Shown: one piece after another, positions 1 to 8,805 of the stretch
Position numbering within the stretch: the stretch's first letter is position 1
Layout: each line of letters opens with the position of its first letter
DNA from: Pseudomonas tensinigenes
GTDB taxonomy: Bacteria > Pseudomonadota > Gammaproteobacteria > Pseudomonadales > Pseudomonadaceae
Assembly: GCF_014268445.2 (NCBI RefSeq)
Contig: NZ_CP077089.1
Location: forward strand, 4,209,501 to 4,273,500
Reading direction: 5' to 3'
DNA: 64,000 nucleotides
The notes under the pieces: generated by a model
Database searches by the model: none
What the model was told of the DNA's origin: nothing
Seen by the model: only the letters and a program-made list of their open reading frames with translations
Translations under genes and position numbers: made by a program

Positions 1-2
1 TG

Positions 3-1202
3 GTCAGCATGCGCCTTGCGCCGCTGGATTTGCCCGAAGGCAACGCCATGCGCGCACCCGGTGAAACGCCGGGGCTGATGGTCCTGGAAATTGCCATGGA
101 CGAGATGGCCGAGCAGCTCAAGCTTGATCCGGTCCAGTTCCGGATTCTCAACGACACGCAGGTCGATCCGATGAAAACCGAGCGGCCGTTCTCGCAGCGG
201 CGCCTGATCGAATGCCTGCAAACCGGCGCGGAGAAATTCGGCTGGGACAAACGCAATGCGCAACCAGGTGCACGGCGGGAGGGTCGCTGGCTGATCGGCA
301 TGGGCGTCGCTGCGGCGATCCGCAACAACCTGCTGGTCAAGTCGGGCGCGCGGGTGCGGCTGGAGCGCGATGGCAAGGTCACGGTGGAAACCGACATGAC
401 CGATATCGGCACCGGCAGTTACACGATCATCGCGCAGACGGCGGCCGAGATGATGGGCGTTGGTTTGAAGGATGTGAGCGTGCATCTGGGCGATTCGAGT
501 TTTCCGGTGTCCGCAGGTTCCGGCGGGCAATTCGGCGCTAACTGCTCGACTGCCGGGGTGTATGCCGCGTGCATGAAACTGCGTGAGGCGGTGGCGGGCA
601 AGTTGGGGATGGCGGCGGATCAGGCGGAGTTTGTCGACGGTCAGGTACGGCTCGGCAGCAAGAGCGTGCCGTTACGCAATGCCGCGCAAAACGGCGCTGT
701 GGTGGCTGAGGACAGCATCGAATTTGCCGACCTGGCCGAGCAGTATCAGCAGTCGACGTTCGGTGCGCATTTCGTTGAGGTCGCGGTGGATGCGGCGACC
801 GGTGAAGTGCGAGTCCGCCGGATGTTGGCGGTGTGCGCGGCCGGGCGAATTCTCAACCCGAAAGCGGCGCGCAGCCAGGTTATCGGCGCGATGACTATGG
901 GCGTTGGTGCGGCGTTGATGGAAGAGTTGGCGGTGGACAAGAAGCTCGGCTTTTTCGTCAATCATGATCTGGCCGGGTATGAAGTGCCGGTGCATGCCGA
1001 CATTCCGCATCAGGAAGTGATTTTTCTTGATGAGACCGATCCGGTGTCTTCGCCGATGAAGGCCAAGGGTGTTGGTGAGTTGGGGATTTGCGGGGTCAGT
1101 GCGGCGGTGGCGAATGCGATTTACAACGCCACGGGGGCGCGGGTGCGGGAGTATCCGATCACCCTCGATAAAATCCTCTCTTCACTGCCGGAGATGATCT
1201 AA
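3..1202 (+). CDS. Molybdopterin-binding subunit of a xanthine dehydrogenase/aldehyde oxidoreductase family enzyme (5' truncated by window)
   Basis: About 399 C-terminal residues are present and the reading frame is already open at the window start, so the true start lies outside. The sequence matches the large molybdenum subunit of PaoC/YagR-type aldehyde oxidoreductases: an early MRAPGE segment, glycine-rich cofactor contacts (DIGTGSYT, GSGGQFGANC) and, near the C-terminus, KGVGELG, whose Glu is the catalytic base in this family. Family members are about 730 residues, so roughly 45% is missing. Such subunits work with [2Fe-2S] and FAD subunits, expected upstream. Substrate cannot be told from this part. 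A repeat element starts just after the stop. Confidence 0.88.
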   Translation, partial: VSMRLAPLDLPEGNAMRAPGETPGLMVLEIAMDEMAEQLKLDPVQFRILNDTQVDPMKTERPFSQRRLIECLQTGAEKFGWDKRNAQPGARREGRWLIGMGVAAAIRNNLLVKSGARVRLERDGKVTVETDMTDIGTGSYTIIAQTAAEMMGVGLKDVSVHLGDSSFPVSAGSGGQFGANCSTAGVYAACMKLREAVAGKLGMAADQAEFVDGQVRLGSKSVPLRNAAQNGAVVAEDSIEFADLAEQYQQSTFGAHFVEVAVDAATGEVRVRRMLAVCAAGRILNPKAARSQVIGAMTMGVGAALMEELAVDKKLGFFVNHDLAGYEVPVHADIPHQEVIFLDETDPVSSPMKAKGVGELGICGVSAAVANAIYNATGARVREYPITLDKILSSLPEMI

Positions 1203-1216
1203 ACGCCTGAAAAGAG

Positions 1217-1573
1217 CCCCTCACCCTAGCCCTCTCCCAAAGGGAGAGGGGACCGATCCGGGGATATTCGAGGGCTGCACCGACGTGAACGTCTTGCTGT
1301 GAATCCATAATCGACACGGCACTTTCAGGTCGATGAATAACGCTTTGCTGTGAATCCATAATCGACTCGGTCTCTCAGGTCGATGGATGACGCCAGACAC
1401 CTCGGTCGGCCCCCTCTCCCTCCGGGAGGGCTGCGGTGAGAGAAATTGGAGAATTTCACCGATCTGAAAGCCCCAATGTGAATCCATAATCGACCCGGTC
1501 TCTCAGGTCGATGTATGGCGCAAGACATCTCGGTCGGCCCCCTCTCCCTCCGGGAGAGGGCTGGGGTGAGGGA
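1217..1573. repeat. Composite repeat with terminal inverted repeats, copy 1
   Basis: This fills the 377-base gap between the oxidoreductase and the cupin gene. The outer 21 bases (1218-1238 and 1552-1572) are inverted repeats matching at 20 of 21 positions. Each end also contains its own hairpin (CCCTCTCCC/GGGAGAGGG). Inside are three copies of GAATCCATAATCGAC and three of TCAGGTCGATG. A second right-end-like sequence at about 1404-1442 suggests a tandem or nested duplication. No coding sequence is visible. Related copies lie at 15175-15431 and 38394-38554. Confidence 0.8.
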
Positions 1574-1579
1574 AGCGCT

Positions 1580-2056
1580 TCACTCGGAACCCGGATACTG
1601 CTCATCACTCACCTGCTCCATCCAATCCACTACTTTGCCATCCAACACTTCGGCAATAGCGATATGGGTCATCGCCGTGGTCGGCGCCGCCCCATGCCAA
1701 TGCTTGGCCCCCGGCGCGATCCACACCGTATCCCCAGGACGAATCTCACGCACCGGCTGCCCCCATTCCTGCACAAACCCGAACCCTGCCGTGACGATCA
1801 ATGTCTGCCCCAACGGATGAGTGTGCCACGCGGTACGCGCACCCGGCTCAAACGTCACCGTCGCACCACTGACCCGCGCCTCGTCTGAGCCTTTGAACGG
1901 CGCATCGACACGGACAGTGCCAGTGAACCAATCCGCCGGGCCTCTGGCCGAAGGTTGCGAGCCATTGGGCGTGACCGTCACACGCGGGGTTTCATCGGCC
2001 TGCACCTCACCCGCCAACAGAGAAAGGGTCAACGCAGAAGCGGCAATCGGGTTCAT
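1580..2056 (-). CDS. Exported cupin-domain protein
   Basis: 158 residues. The N-terminus has a signal peptide ending near VQA-DETP, so the mature protein is probably periplasmic. A single cupin barrel follows: motif 1 is [12 protein letters not shown], with two metal-ligand His and Gln where the consensus Glu usually sits; motif 2 is PGAKHWHG. The closest familiar group is the small RmlC-like cupins annotated near carboxymuconolactone decarboxylase or (R)-mandelonitrile lyase proteins; substrate unknown. It is divergent from the LysR gene at 2154 with about 97 bases between starts, the usual arrangement for a LysR regulator and its target. Confidence 0.8.
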   Translation of the reverse strand: MNPIAASALTLSLLAGEVQADETPRVTVTPNGSQPSARGPADWFTGTVRVDAPFKGSDEARVSGATVTFEPGARTAWHTHPLGQTLIVTAGFGFVQEWGQPVREIRPGDTVWIAPGAKHWHGAAPTTAMTHIAIAEVLDGKVVDWMEQVSDEQYPGSE

Positions 2057-2153
2057 GGCAATTCCTCCAAATAATCAATGCCACTACTTTACCCAGCCGA
2101 ACTCTTCAGATAATCGACTAGAATTCAAAAAAACTTATGCAGGACACTCATCA

Positions 2154-3047
2154 ATGCTTCGGGAAAACGCCACTGACCTCCTCGCCTTCCTCGCCGTCGC
2201 CCGCGAGCGCAGTTTCACCAAAGCGGCGGCCAAACTCGGCGTCTCGCAATCGGCGCTCAGCCACACCATTCGCGCACTCGAAGCCCGTTTGGGCCTGCGT
2301 CTGCTGACCCGCACTACTCGCAGCGTCTCGCCCACCGAAGCCGGTCAACATCTGCTGCAAACCATCGGCCCGCGCTTCGAAGAAATCGAACTGGAACTCG
2401 CGGCCCTGAGCAACCTGCGCGACACCCCCGCCGGCAAGCTCCGCATCAGTGCCACCGATCATTCGCTGGACTGGCTGCTGCGCCCGGTGCTCAAAGACTT
2501 TCTGCCGCAGTACCCGGACATCGCCGTCGAAGTCTGCTGCGATTATGGTTTCGTCGACATCGCCGGCCAGGGTTTCGACGCCGGCGTGCGCCTGGGCGAA
2601 GACGTCGCACAAGGCATGATCGCCACCCGCATCGGTCCCGACATGCGCATGGCGGTGGTGGGTTCACCCGCCTATTTCGCCAAACGCACGCCGCCGCAAA
2701 CGCCAAGGGATCTGACCGACCACGCCTGCAATAACCTGCGCCTGCCCACCAATGGCGGGTTGTACAGCTGGGAATTCGAAAAGGCTGGGGAAAGCCTGAA
2801 AGTGCGGGTATCCGGGCAGATCACCCTGAACGGCGTCTACCCGTTGCTCGACGCTGCGCTGGACGGTTTTGGCCTGAGTTACATCCCGGAAAACGTCGTC
2901 GCGCCGTATCTGGCCGACGGCCGTTTACTGCAGGTGCTGGAGGATTGGTGCCCGACGTTTGCCGGGTATCACCTGTATTACCCGAGTCGACGTCAAGCAG
3001 CACCGGCGTTTGCGTTGTTGCTGGAGGCGTTGCGCTATCGCGCTTGA
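2154..3047 (+). CDS. LysR-family transcriptional regulator
   Basis: 297 residues from the ATG at 2154, preceded by AGGA; the frame is open further upstream but that part overlaps the divergent cupin gene. Residues about 5-63 form the winged helix-turn-helix (LAFLAVARERSFTKAAAKLGVSQSALSHTIRALE), followed by a periplasmic-binding-like effector domain. The C-terminal YHLYYPSRRQAAPAFALLLEALR pattern is typical of the AaeR/CrgA-like subgroup. It probably controls the divergent cupin gene. The effector cannot be read from the sequence. Confidence 0.9.
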   Translation: MLRENATDLLAFLAVARERSFTKAAAKLGVSQSALSHTIRALEARLGLRLLTRTTRSVSPTEAGQHLLQTIGPRFEEIELELAALSNLRDTPAGKLRISATDHSLDWLLRPVLKDFLPQYPDIAVEVCCDYGFVDIAGQGFDAGVRLGEDVAQGMIATRIGPDMRMAVVGSPAYFAKRTPPQTPRDLTDHACNNLRLPTNGGLYSWEFEKAGESLKVRVSGQITLNGVYPLLDAALDGFGLSYIPENVVAPYLADGRLLQVLEDWCPTFAGYHLYYPSRRQAAPAFALLLEALRYRA

Positions 3048-3055
3048 GCGACTTG

Positions 3056-3259
3056 TCACGTTTTAAAGCAACCCGCAGCGCCCCAAGACGCCTTGGCTAT
3101 CTGCACGGCCGCGTACACAGAGTTCGCCGTCACTGTTGCAATCTGCCCGCGCTGCATGCCCAGACAAACATACTGTTCGTTATGGGCGTACGCAGCGAAC
3201 AAAATCAGCAAGAGACAAACCCCGGTGCAATAGGTGAACCTGCGGCCTTGCACGTCCAT
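3056..3259 (-). CDS. Hypothetical small exported or membrane protein
   Basis: 67 residues with an N-terminal hydrophobic stretch (about residues 10-25, TGVCLLLILFAAYA) that could be a signal peptide or membrane anchor, and four Cys. An AAGAAG sequence lies upstream of the ATG. It is convergent with the LysR gene, with 8 bases between the stops. Nothing in it is recognised as a domain. It could be a chance frame; the hydrophobic start and plausible ribosome site are the only support. Confidence 0.4.
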   Translation of the reverse strand: MDVQGRRFTYCTGVCLLLILFAAYAHNEQYVCLGMQRGQIATVTANSVYAAVQIAKASWGAAGCFKT

Positions 3260-3406
3260 GATCGTTCTTCTTTGGTGAGGCAGGAATCTCCATACTCACC
3301 GACAAACAACCCCCTTCCAACTGTCAGATATGACAGTCTTTCAGACCGTTTCGAAATTAATACAAGCCTGAACCAACGTGAAGTCGCGATCGTTTGGCGA
3401 GCTCGA

Positions 3407-4351
3407 TCAACCCATCAACGCAATCAACTGATGCCGCTGCGCATCCGTGAGCATCGGCCCGAACCCGGCCTTGGCGTTATCGGCCATGTAACGCGGATTG
3501 CCCGTGCCGGGTATCACGCAAGTCACCGCCGAATGTGCGAGCAGAAACTTCAACGCCAGTTGCGGCCAGCTGTTGACCTGCACGTCCGACACCCAGCCCG
3601 GCAGCGGTTTGCCTTTGAGCCGGGCCAGCAGTCCCCCGCCACCGAACGGCCGATTACAGATCACTGCCACGCCACGCTCGCGACACAGCGGCAGAATGCG
3701 TTTTTCCACGCCACGGTCATCGAGGGCGTAATTGATTTGCAGAAAATCCAGTTGTTCGACCTTCAACACCGCTTCGACTTCTTCATAGGCCGAGTCCGTG
3801 TAATGGGTGATGCCGATGTAACGGATGCGCCCTTGGGCTTTCCATTCACGCAGGGTCGGCAGGTGGGTTTGCCAGTCGAGCAGGTTGTGGATCTGCATCA
3901 GGTCGATGCGTTCGGTGCGCAGCAGGCTGAACGACTGCTCCATCTGCGCGATGCCCTCCTTGCGCCCGCGCGTCCACACCTTGGTCGCCAGAAACGCCGG
4001 CGAACGCGGTTCGTGGATCGACAGCAGCTCACCGGTAGTTTCCTCTGCCCGGCCATACATCGGTGAACTGTCGATCAGCGTGCCGCCCTTGGTGAACAGT
4101 TCATCAAGCACCGCCGGCAGTTGCCGGTAGGCCGGATCGCCGGGGGCGACGTCGAAGCCGCGATAGGTGCCCAGACCCACGATGGGCAGCGACTCGGCGC
4201 TGGACGGGATGGCGCGGGTCTGCATGGCGTGGCCTCCGGTAGTCGCGGACGTAGTGGTTGTGGCCAACGCCCGATCAAAGGTGAAGACCGCCGAAACCCC
4301 GGCAGCCAGCGTAAGCAATCGGCGACGGGAGTAACCCTCAGTGTGGCTCAT
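3407..4351 (-). CDS. Aldo/keto reductase with twin-arginine signal
   Basis: 314 residues from the ATG at 4351, chosen because AGGGGAA lies just upstream and the protein then opens with SRRRLLTLAAGVSAVFTF, a Tat-type signal peptide. The catalytic tetrad of the AKR superfamily can be seen: Asp in GTLIDSSPMYG, Tyr in the same segment, Lys in LATKVW and His in MQIHN. A NADPH-binding C-terminal region (CVIPGTGNPRYMADN) follows. A Tat signal implies periplasmic export after cofactor loading, which is less common for this family. Substrate unknown. Confidence 0.85.
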   Translation of the reverse strand: MSHTEGYSRRRLLTLAAGVSAVFTFDRALATTTTSATTGGHAMQTRAIPSSAESLPIVGLGTYRGFDVAPGDPAYRQLPAVLDELFTKGGTLIDSSPMYGRAEETTGELLSIHEPRSPAFLATKVWTRGRKEGIAQMEQSFSLLRTERIDLMQIHNLLDWQTHLPTLREWKAQGRIRYIGITHYTDSAYEEVEAVLKVEQLDFLQINYALDDRGVEKRILPLCRERGVAVICNRPFGGGGLLARLKGKPLPGWVSDVQVNSWPQLALKFLLAHSAVTCVIPGTGNPRYMADNAKAGFGPMLTDAQRHQLIALMG

Positions 4352-4463
4352 GCTGGTTCCCCTGCTGCGTGAATCTGTTGCATGTTGTGTGTGCGAGCGG
4401 CCCGGCTGCAGGGCTGGACTACACTGCGACAGCGATCCTTCACACACCGTTAAAAGTAGCCGA

Positions 4464-5234
4464 ATGTCCCGAACCCTGATGTCACTCGTCGCATTGATCG
4501 TTGCCGTGTACTTGGTGCTGTGTGCGGCGCTGTTCTTTTTTCAGCGCTCGCTGATCTATTTTCCGCAGCCTAATGCCGTCACTTCCGCTGATTCACGGAT
4601 GACACTGTCGATGCCGGACGCGCAGATTTCGCTGATCACCCGCGAGCGTGTCGGGCCACGGGCGCTGATCTATTTCGGTGGCAATGCCGAGGACGTGTCG
4701 CGCAATCTGCCGGAGTTTGCCGAGGCGTTTCCCGATTACGCGGTGTATCTGCTCAACTACCGCGGCTTCGGTGGCAGCGGCGGCTCACCGTCGGAAGCGG
4801 CGATTGCCGAGGATGCGCTGGCGCTGTTCGATCAGGTCTATGCCAGTCATCCGCAGATTGCCGTGGTCGGGCGCAGTCTCGGTTCCGGAGTGGCCGTGCG
4901 TCTGGCCAGCCAGCGACCGGTGCAACAGCTGATTCTGGTGACGCCTTACAACAGCCTCGAAGAAATCGCGGCGCAGCAATATCCGTGGGTGCCGGTGAAA
5001 TGGTTGCTCAAGGATCGCTTCGAATCCGGCAAATACGCCGCGCATATCCGCGTGCCGACGTTGCTGCTGGCGGCCAGTGACGACGAGGTGATTCCGCGCG
5101 CCAGCACGCAGCGTTTGCTGGAGAACTTCCCGCAAGGCGTGGCGGTGCTCAGGGTGGTGCCGGATTCGGGGCATAACTCGATCTCGGATCGTGCGCAGTA
5201 TTTGCAGTGGATGAAGGATGTGTTGAATCGGTGA
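4464..5234 (+). CDS. Membrane-anchored alpha/beta hydrolase (BEM46/YfhR-like)
   Basis: 256 residues from the ATG at 4464. Residues about 6-27 form one transmembrane anchor (LVALIVAVYLVLCAALFFF), followed by the FQRSLIYFPQP segment common to this family. The nucleophile elbow is GRSLGSG, the acid lies in AASDDEVI and the His in DSGHNS, so the catalytic triad is complete. It is divergent from the aldo/keto reductase. Substrate unknown; homologues are called serine aminopeptidase-like hydrolases. Confidence 0.85.
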   Translation: MSRTLMSLVALIVAVYLVLCAALFFFQRSLIYFPQPNAVTSADSRMTLSMPDAQISLITRERVGPRALIYFGGNAEDVSRNLPEFAEAFPDYAVYLLNYRGFGGSGGSPSEAAIAEDALALFDQVYASHPQIAVVGRSLGSGVAVRLASQRPVQQLILVTPYNSLEEIAAQQYPWVPVKWLLKDRFESGKYAAHIRVPTLLLAASDDEVIPRASTQRLLENFPQGVAVLRVVPDSGHNSISDRAQYLQWMKDVLNR

Positions 5235-5270
5235 TAGTGGTCTGCCTGTGTCTTTTGTATTGTTTTCAGT

Positions 5271-5347
5271 GACGCCATCGCGAGCAGGCTCACTCCTACA
5301 GGGGAACGCATTCCAAATGTAGGAGTGAGCCTGCTCGCGATAGCGTC
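5271..5347. repeat. REP inverted pair, GTAGGAGTGAGC type, short loop
   Basis: Two facing REP units (5277-5300 and 5319-5344) in the 274-base gap after the hydrolase gene. The stretch 5278-5341 is the same, base for base, as 8731-8794, including the loop. The rest of the gap (5348-5508) shows nothing further that I can name. Confidence 0.9.
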
Positions 5348-5508
5348 ATCCGGCGCAACATAGCGCTCTGTTTGATTCCACTGTTCGTCGCTTCGCCGTA
5401 AAGCCTTCACCGCCCCTTGAACCAAGTCCAAAAAGCCCAGTCCTACTCGCGCCGCTTTCTGCGGTTCACTCACCTTTTGCGCTGTCCTCCTTCAGAGCTG
5501 CCCGTCTC

Positions 5509-6375
5509 ATGCGCCACGCCGTTCGCTCGTCTCGCTTGGTTTCGCTGTGCCTGCTGATCCTTTCGCCGCTGCTCGCTGCAACCGCCCATGCCGGTGCGGA
5601 GCGGCAACTGGTGGCTGCCATCAACGACTATCGCGCCCATCCGCAACGTTGCGATCGACGCCCAGCGCAACGCGTGGCACCGTTGGCGCTGAAGTCGAAC
5701 CTGGCCTTGCCGATCGGTTATCGCTATGCCGGCGGCATGCGTGAAGCGTTGAAGTCGTCCGGGTATTCCGCCGTGGCGGTGCGCAGTATTCGCGTGGTCG
5801 GGGCCGAGGACGCCGAGGAGGCTTTCGACCTGCTGCAGGACGAGCACTGCGCCGCGCTGCTGGATGCCAGCTACGCCGACATCGGCGTCAGCCGCTCGCG
5901 CAATGAGTGGCAAGTGGTGTTGGCGCAACCGGTGCTCGACAGCCGCGTTGGCGATAACCGCAGCGTCGGCAAGGCGCTGCTCGCCGAGGTCAACGCCGCG
6001 CGCGCCCGGCCACGGATGTGTGGACGCCAACGCTTCGCCGCCGCCCGGCCATTGAGCTGGAACGCCGCGTTGGGCGCCGCCGCACAGGGACACAGCAAAG
6101 CCATGGCTTACGGCAACTATTTCGCCCACCGCGACCCGGACGGCGACCTGCCCGCCGATCGCGCCCGTGCGGCGGGTTATCGTGGTCGGCAAATTGGCGA
6201 AAACATTGCAGCCGGGCAGAGTTCACCGGGCAAGGCCATGGCCGGATGGCTGGCCAGTCCCGGGCACTGCGCCAATCTGATGAATCCGATGTTTACCCAG
6301 GTGGGGGCCGGGTTTGCCAGTGAGGCGCGCAGTGATGAAGGGGTTTACTGGACGATGCTGTTTGGTGCGCAGTGA
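5509..6375 (+). CDS. Secreted CAP (SCP/PR1-like) domain protein
   Basis: 288 residues with a clear signal peptide (SLCLLILSPLLAATAHA). The C-terminal half (about 155-285) is a CAP domain: LLAEVNAARARP, GHSKAMAYGNYFAHRDPDG, GENIAAG, MAGWLASPGHCANLMNP and the final WTMLFG. The first half (about 30-145) looks like a degenerate CAP copy, opening with LVAAINDYRAHPQRC but lacking the His/Glu site residues. Bacterial CAP proteins are extracytoplasmic; their activity is poorly defined. Its last 31 bases overlap the convergent DHH gene. Confidence 0.85.
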   Translation: MRHAVRSSRLVSLCLLILSPLLAATAHAGAERQLVAAINDYRAHPQRCDRRPAQRVAPLALKSNLALPIGYRYAGGMREALKSSGYSAVAVRSIRVVGAEDAEEAFDLLQDEHCAALLDASYADIGVSRSRNEWQVVLAQPVLDSRVGDNRSVGKALLAEVNAARARPRMCGRQRFAAARPLSWNAALGAAAQGHSKAMAYGNYFAHRDPDGDLPADRARAAGYRGRQIGENIAAGQSSPGKAMAGWLASPGHCANLMNPMFTQVGAGFASEARSDEGVYWTMLFGAQ

Positions 6376-7286
6376 CTGCCAGCGTCCAGCCCCAATTTCA
6401 ACAGTTCCTTGCGCAGCATTGACGGCGCCCGCACGGCCAATCCGGCCTGCCAGTCGAGTGGCAACAAGCGATTGAGCTTTTGCTGGCTGACCTCGGTTGG
6501 CGCCAGAAAGCAGCTTTTGTGGTCGCGGATACTGATCACATTCAGCAGCCAGTCATCGCCCTGCTGCGCCATCCAGCCATTGATCATCGGCCGGTGCTTT
6601 TGCAGCAAGGCGTCGGCATCCCACACCGTCATTTGCGCGAAAAAGCCTGGCAGGTTGCTCTCGGGTTTCATCCGTTTCGAGTCGGCTGCCAATGCAGAGC
6701 CCAGGTTCGACTCGATGTTGGCCTGGCACTCGAGAAAATATTGCCGAGGCCAGTCTGCCGGCAGTTTTGCCCGTGAAGTGAGGTCGGTGTAGGCCTCGAT
6801 GTCCGCTGGCGTGGTCATCTGCCCGGTGAAATTCAGCGTGTTGTCGAGAATCGCGGTGGCCAGTAATGCGGCACTTTGCACGCTGATCTGCGGCAGCACA
6901 CCGGCCGTCTGCCAGCGCTGAAAAACCTGAGTCGCTGCGGCGCCGATCGGGCGGATATCGGCAGCAGATCCAAGCTTCTGCGCCCAATAATGCTCGTACC
7001 CCGGATGATGATCGATGATCTCTACCACCCGCTCGCGCACCACCAACGGGTCGAAATGGTAATAGTCGGAGACATCGACCATGACAAACTCATCGTCCAG
7101 CGTCGGCAGGTAATCGTCAAAAGCAGCAGCCCAGCCGAGTACGGTTTGCGAAACGCTGACGTTGGGTTGCGCGCTGCTGACGGCGCGGGCGGGAACGCCT
7201 TGCAGGTTGAGCAATTCTGCGTAGGCGATGCAGCAGGCGTAGGCGTCGATGTCCAGATAGGACGCGCCGGAGGTGATGATTTTCAT
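6345..7286 (-). CDS. DHH-family phosphoesterase-like protein
   Basis: 313 residues from the ATG at 7286; upstream codons in the same frame (to 7352) lack support. The motifs are in order: DIDAYAC near the N-terminus, VDVSDYYHFD, the namesake DHH in EIIDHHPGYEHYW, and ATAILDNTLNF. These are the metal-binding Asp/His motifs of DHH/DHHA phosphoesterases, the group that includes type II inorganic pyrophosphatase and exopolyphosphatase. The ribosome site is weak. Its 3' end overlaps the convergent CAP gene by 31 bases. Substrate is not evident. Confidence 0.75.
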   Translation of the reverse strand: MKIITSGASYLDIDAYACCIAYAELLNLQGVPARAVSSAQPNVSVSQTVLGWAAAFDDYLPTLDDEFVMVDVSDYYHFDPLVVRERVVEIIDHHPGYEHYWAQKLGSAADIRPIGAAATQVFQRWQTAGVLPQISVQSAALLATAILDNTLNFTGQMTTPADIEAYTDLTSRAKLPADWPRQYFLECQANIESNLGSALAADSKRMKPESNLPGFFAQMTVWDADALLQKHRPMINGWMAQQGDDWLLNVISIRDHKSCFLAPTEVSQQKLNRLLPLDWQAGLAVRAPSMLRKELLKLGLDAGSHCAPNSIVQ

Positions 7287-7387
7287 GGGCCGGCAACATC
7301 GCACAGGTTTGTGACGTTTGGGTGACAGGAAAAGATCGCAGCCTCGTTTCACTCGACAGCTCCTACAAGGCTACGACCTTTTGATCT

Positions 7388-8671
7388 TCAGGCTGCGCGC
7401 TGTCCTCCCGCAACCATCGCCGACGCCGCCAGCATCGCCCGCAACAACACCGCACATCCGGCCGCCAGATCGTCCGGCGCGGCGTTCTCGATTTCGTTGT
7501 GGCTGATGCCGCCTTCGCACGGCACGAAGATCATCCCGGCCGGGCCGAGTTCGGCGAGGAAAATCGCGTCATGGCCGGCGCCGCTGACGATGTCCATATT
7601 CGACAAGCCAAGCCCTTTCGCTGCGCCGCGCACCGCTTCCACGCAGCCTTTTTCGAAGTACAGCGGCGGGAAGTCCGCTGTCGGCGTCAGTTCGTAAGTC
7701 AGGCCGTGTTCCTCACAGGTGGCTTCGATGACTTGCTTCACCTCGGCAATCATCGAGTCCAGACGCGCCGGCTCCAGATGACGGAAGTCGAGGGTCATGC
7801 GCACTTCGCCGGGGATGACATTGCGCGACCCGGGATAGGCTTGCAGGCAACCGACCGTGCCGCAGGCGTGAGGTTGATGGCCGAGCGCGGCGCGGTTGAC
7901 GGCGCCGACGATTACCGAGGCGCCGACCAGCGCATCTTTACGCAAGTGCATCGGCGTCGGGCCGGCATGCGCTTCGACGCCGCGCAGCTTGAGGTCGAAC
8001 CACTTCTGCCCCAACGCGCCGAGCACCACGCCGATGGTTTTCTGCTCGTCTTCGAGGATCGGGCCTTGTTCGATGTGTGCCTCAAAATAGGCGCCGACTT
8101 TATGCCCGCTGACTTTACGCGGGCCGGCGTAACCGATGGCGTTGAGCGCTTCGCCAACGGTGACGCCGTCGGCATCGACTTTGGCGAGGGTTTCTTCGAG
8201 GGTGAATTTCTCCGCAAACACGCCGGAGCCCATCATGCACGGGGCGAAGCGCGAGCCTTCTTCGTTGGTCCAGACCACCACTTCCAGCGGCGCTTCGGTT
8301 TCCACGCCGAGGTCGTTGAGCGTGCGCAGCACTTCGACACCAGCGAGCACGCCGAAACAGCCGTCGAACTTGCCGCCGGTGGGTTGGGTATCGATGTGGC
8401 TGCCGGTCATCACCGGTGGCAGGTTGGGATTGCGCCCGGGACGACGGGCGAAGATGTTGCCGACGGCATCGACGGTGACGCTGCATCCGGCGTCCTTGCA
8501 CCATTGCACGAACAGGTCGCGAGCCTGGCGGTCGAGATCGGTCAGGGCCAGGCGACAGACACCGCCCTTGACCGTGGCGCCGAGCTTGGCCAGCTCCATG
8601 AGCGACGCCCATAAGCGGTCGCGGTTGATGTGCTGATGGCTCGATTGCAGAACGTCTACGGCTGCGTTCAT
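7388..8671 (-). CDS. hyuC: N-carbamoyl-beta-alanine amidohydrolase (beta-ureidopropionase)
   Basis: 427 residues, M20 metallopeptidase fold. It performs the last step of reductive pyrimidine breakdown, N-carbamoyl-beta-alanine to beta-alanine, CO2 and ammonia. The metal ligands are visible: GSHIDTQPTGGKFDG (His and Asp), TNEEGSRF (Glu), EAHIEQG (His) and GISHNEIE (His). AGGAGATCCCC before the ATG is a strong ribosome site. The family also includes L-carbamoylases and allantoate amidohydrolases; the neighbouring dihydropyrimidinase and PreT/PreA genes decide for beta-ureidopropionase. It probably shares a transcript with the NCS1 gene upstream of it. Confidence 0.9.
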   Translation of the reverse strand: MNAAVDVLQSSHQHINRDRLWASLMELAKLGATVKGGVCRLALTDLDRQARDLFVQWCKDAGCSVTVDAVGNIFARRPGRNPNLPPVMTGSHIDTQPTGGKFDGCFGVLAGVEVLRTLNDLGVETEAPLEVVVWTNEEGSRFAPCMMGSGVFAEKFTLEETLAKVDADGVTVGEALNAIGYAGPRKVSGHKVGAYFEAHIEQGPILEDEQKTIGVVLGALGQKWFDLKLRGVEAHAGPTPMHLRKDALVGASVIVGAVNRAALGHQPHACGTVGCLQAYPGSRNVIPGEVRMTLDFRHLEPARLDSMIAEVKQVIEATCEEHGLTYELTPTADFPPLYFEKGCVEAVRGAAKGLGLSNMDIVSGAGHDAIFLAELGPAGMIFVPCEGGISHNEIENAAPDDLAAGCAVLLRAMLAASAMVAGGQRAA

Positions 8672-8723
8672 GGGGATCTCCTCAGGCTGCTTTTCTTATG
8701 GATATTGCTGTGGTGTCGGGTAG

Positions 8724-8794
8724 ACCGCTATCGCGAGCAGGCTCACTCCTACAGGGGAACGCATTCCAAATGTAGGAGTGAGCCTGCTCGCGAT
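8724..8794. repeat. REP inverted pair, GTAGGAGTGAGC type, short loop
   Basis: Facing units between the NCS1 and amidohydrolase genes, both on the minus strand. The core 8731-8794 is identical to 5278-5341. A stem here could set the relative amounts of the two parts of the transcript. Confidence 0.9.
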
Positions 8795-8805
8795 GAGGCC
8801 TGTCG

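Noticed and set aside
2945-4066. 373-codon open frame on the plus strand
   Set aside because: Overlaps the 3' end of the LysR gene and lies opposite the aldo/keto reductase; no domain seen.
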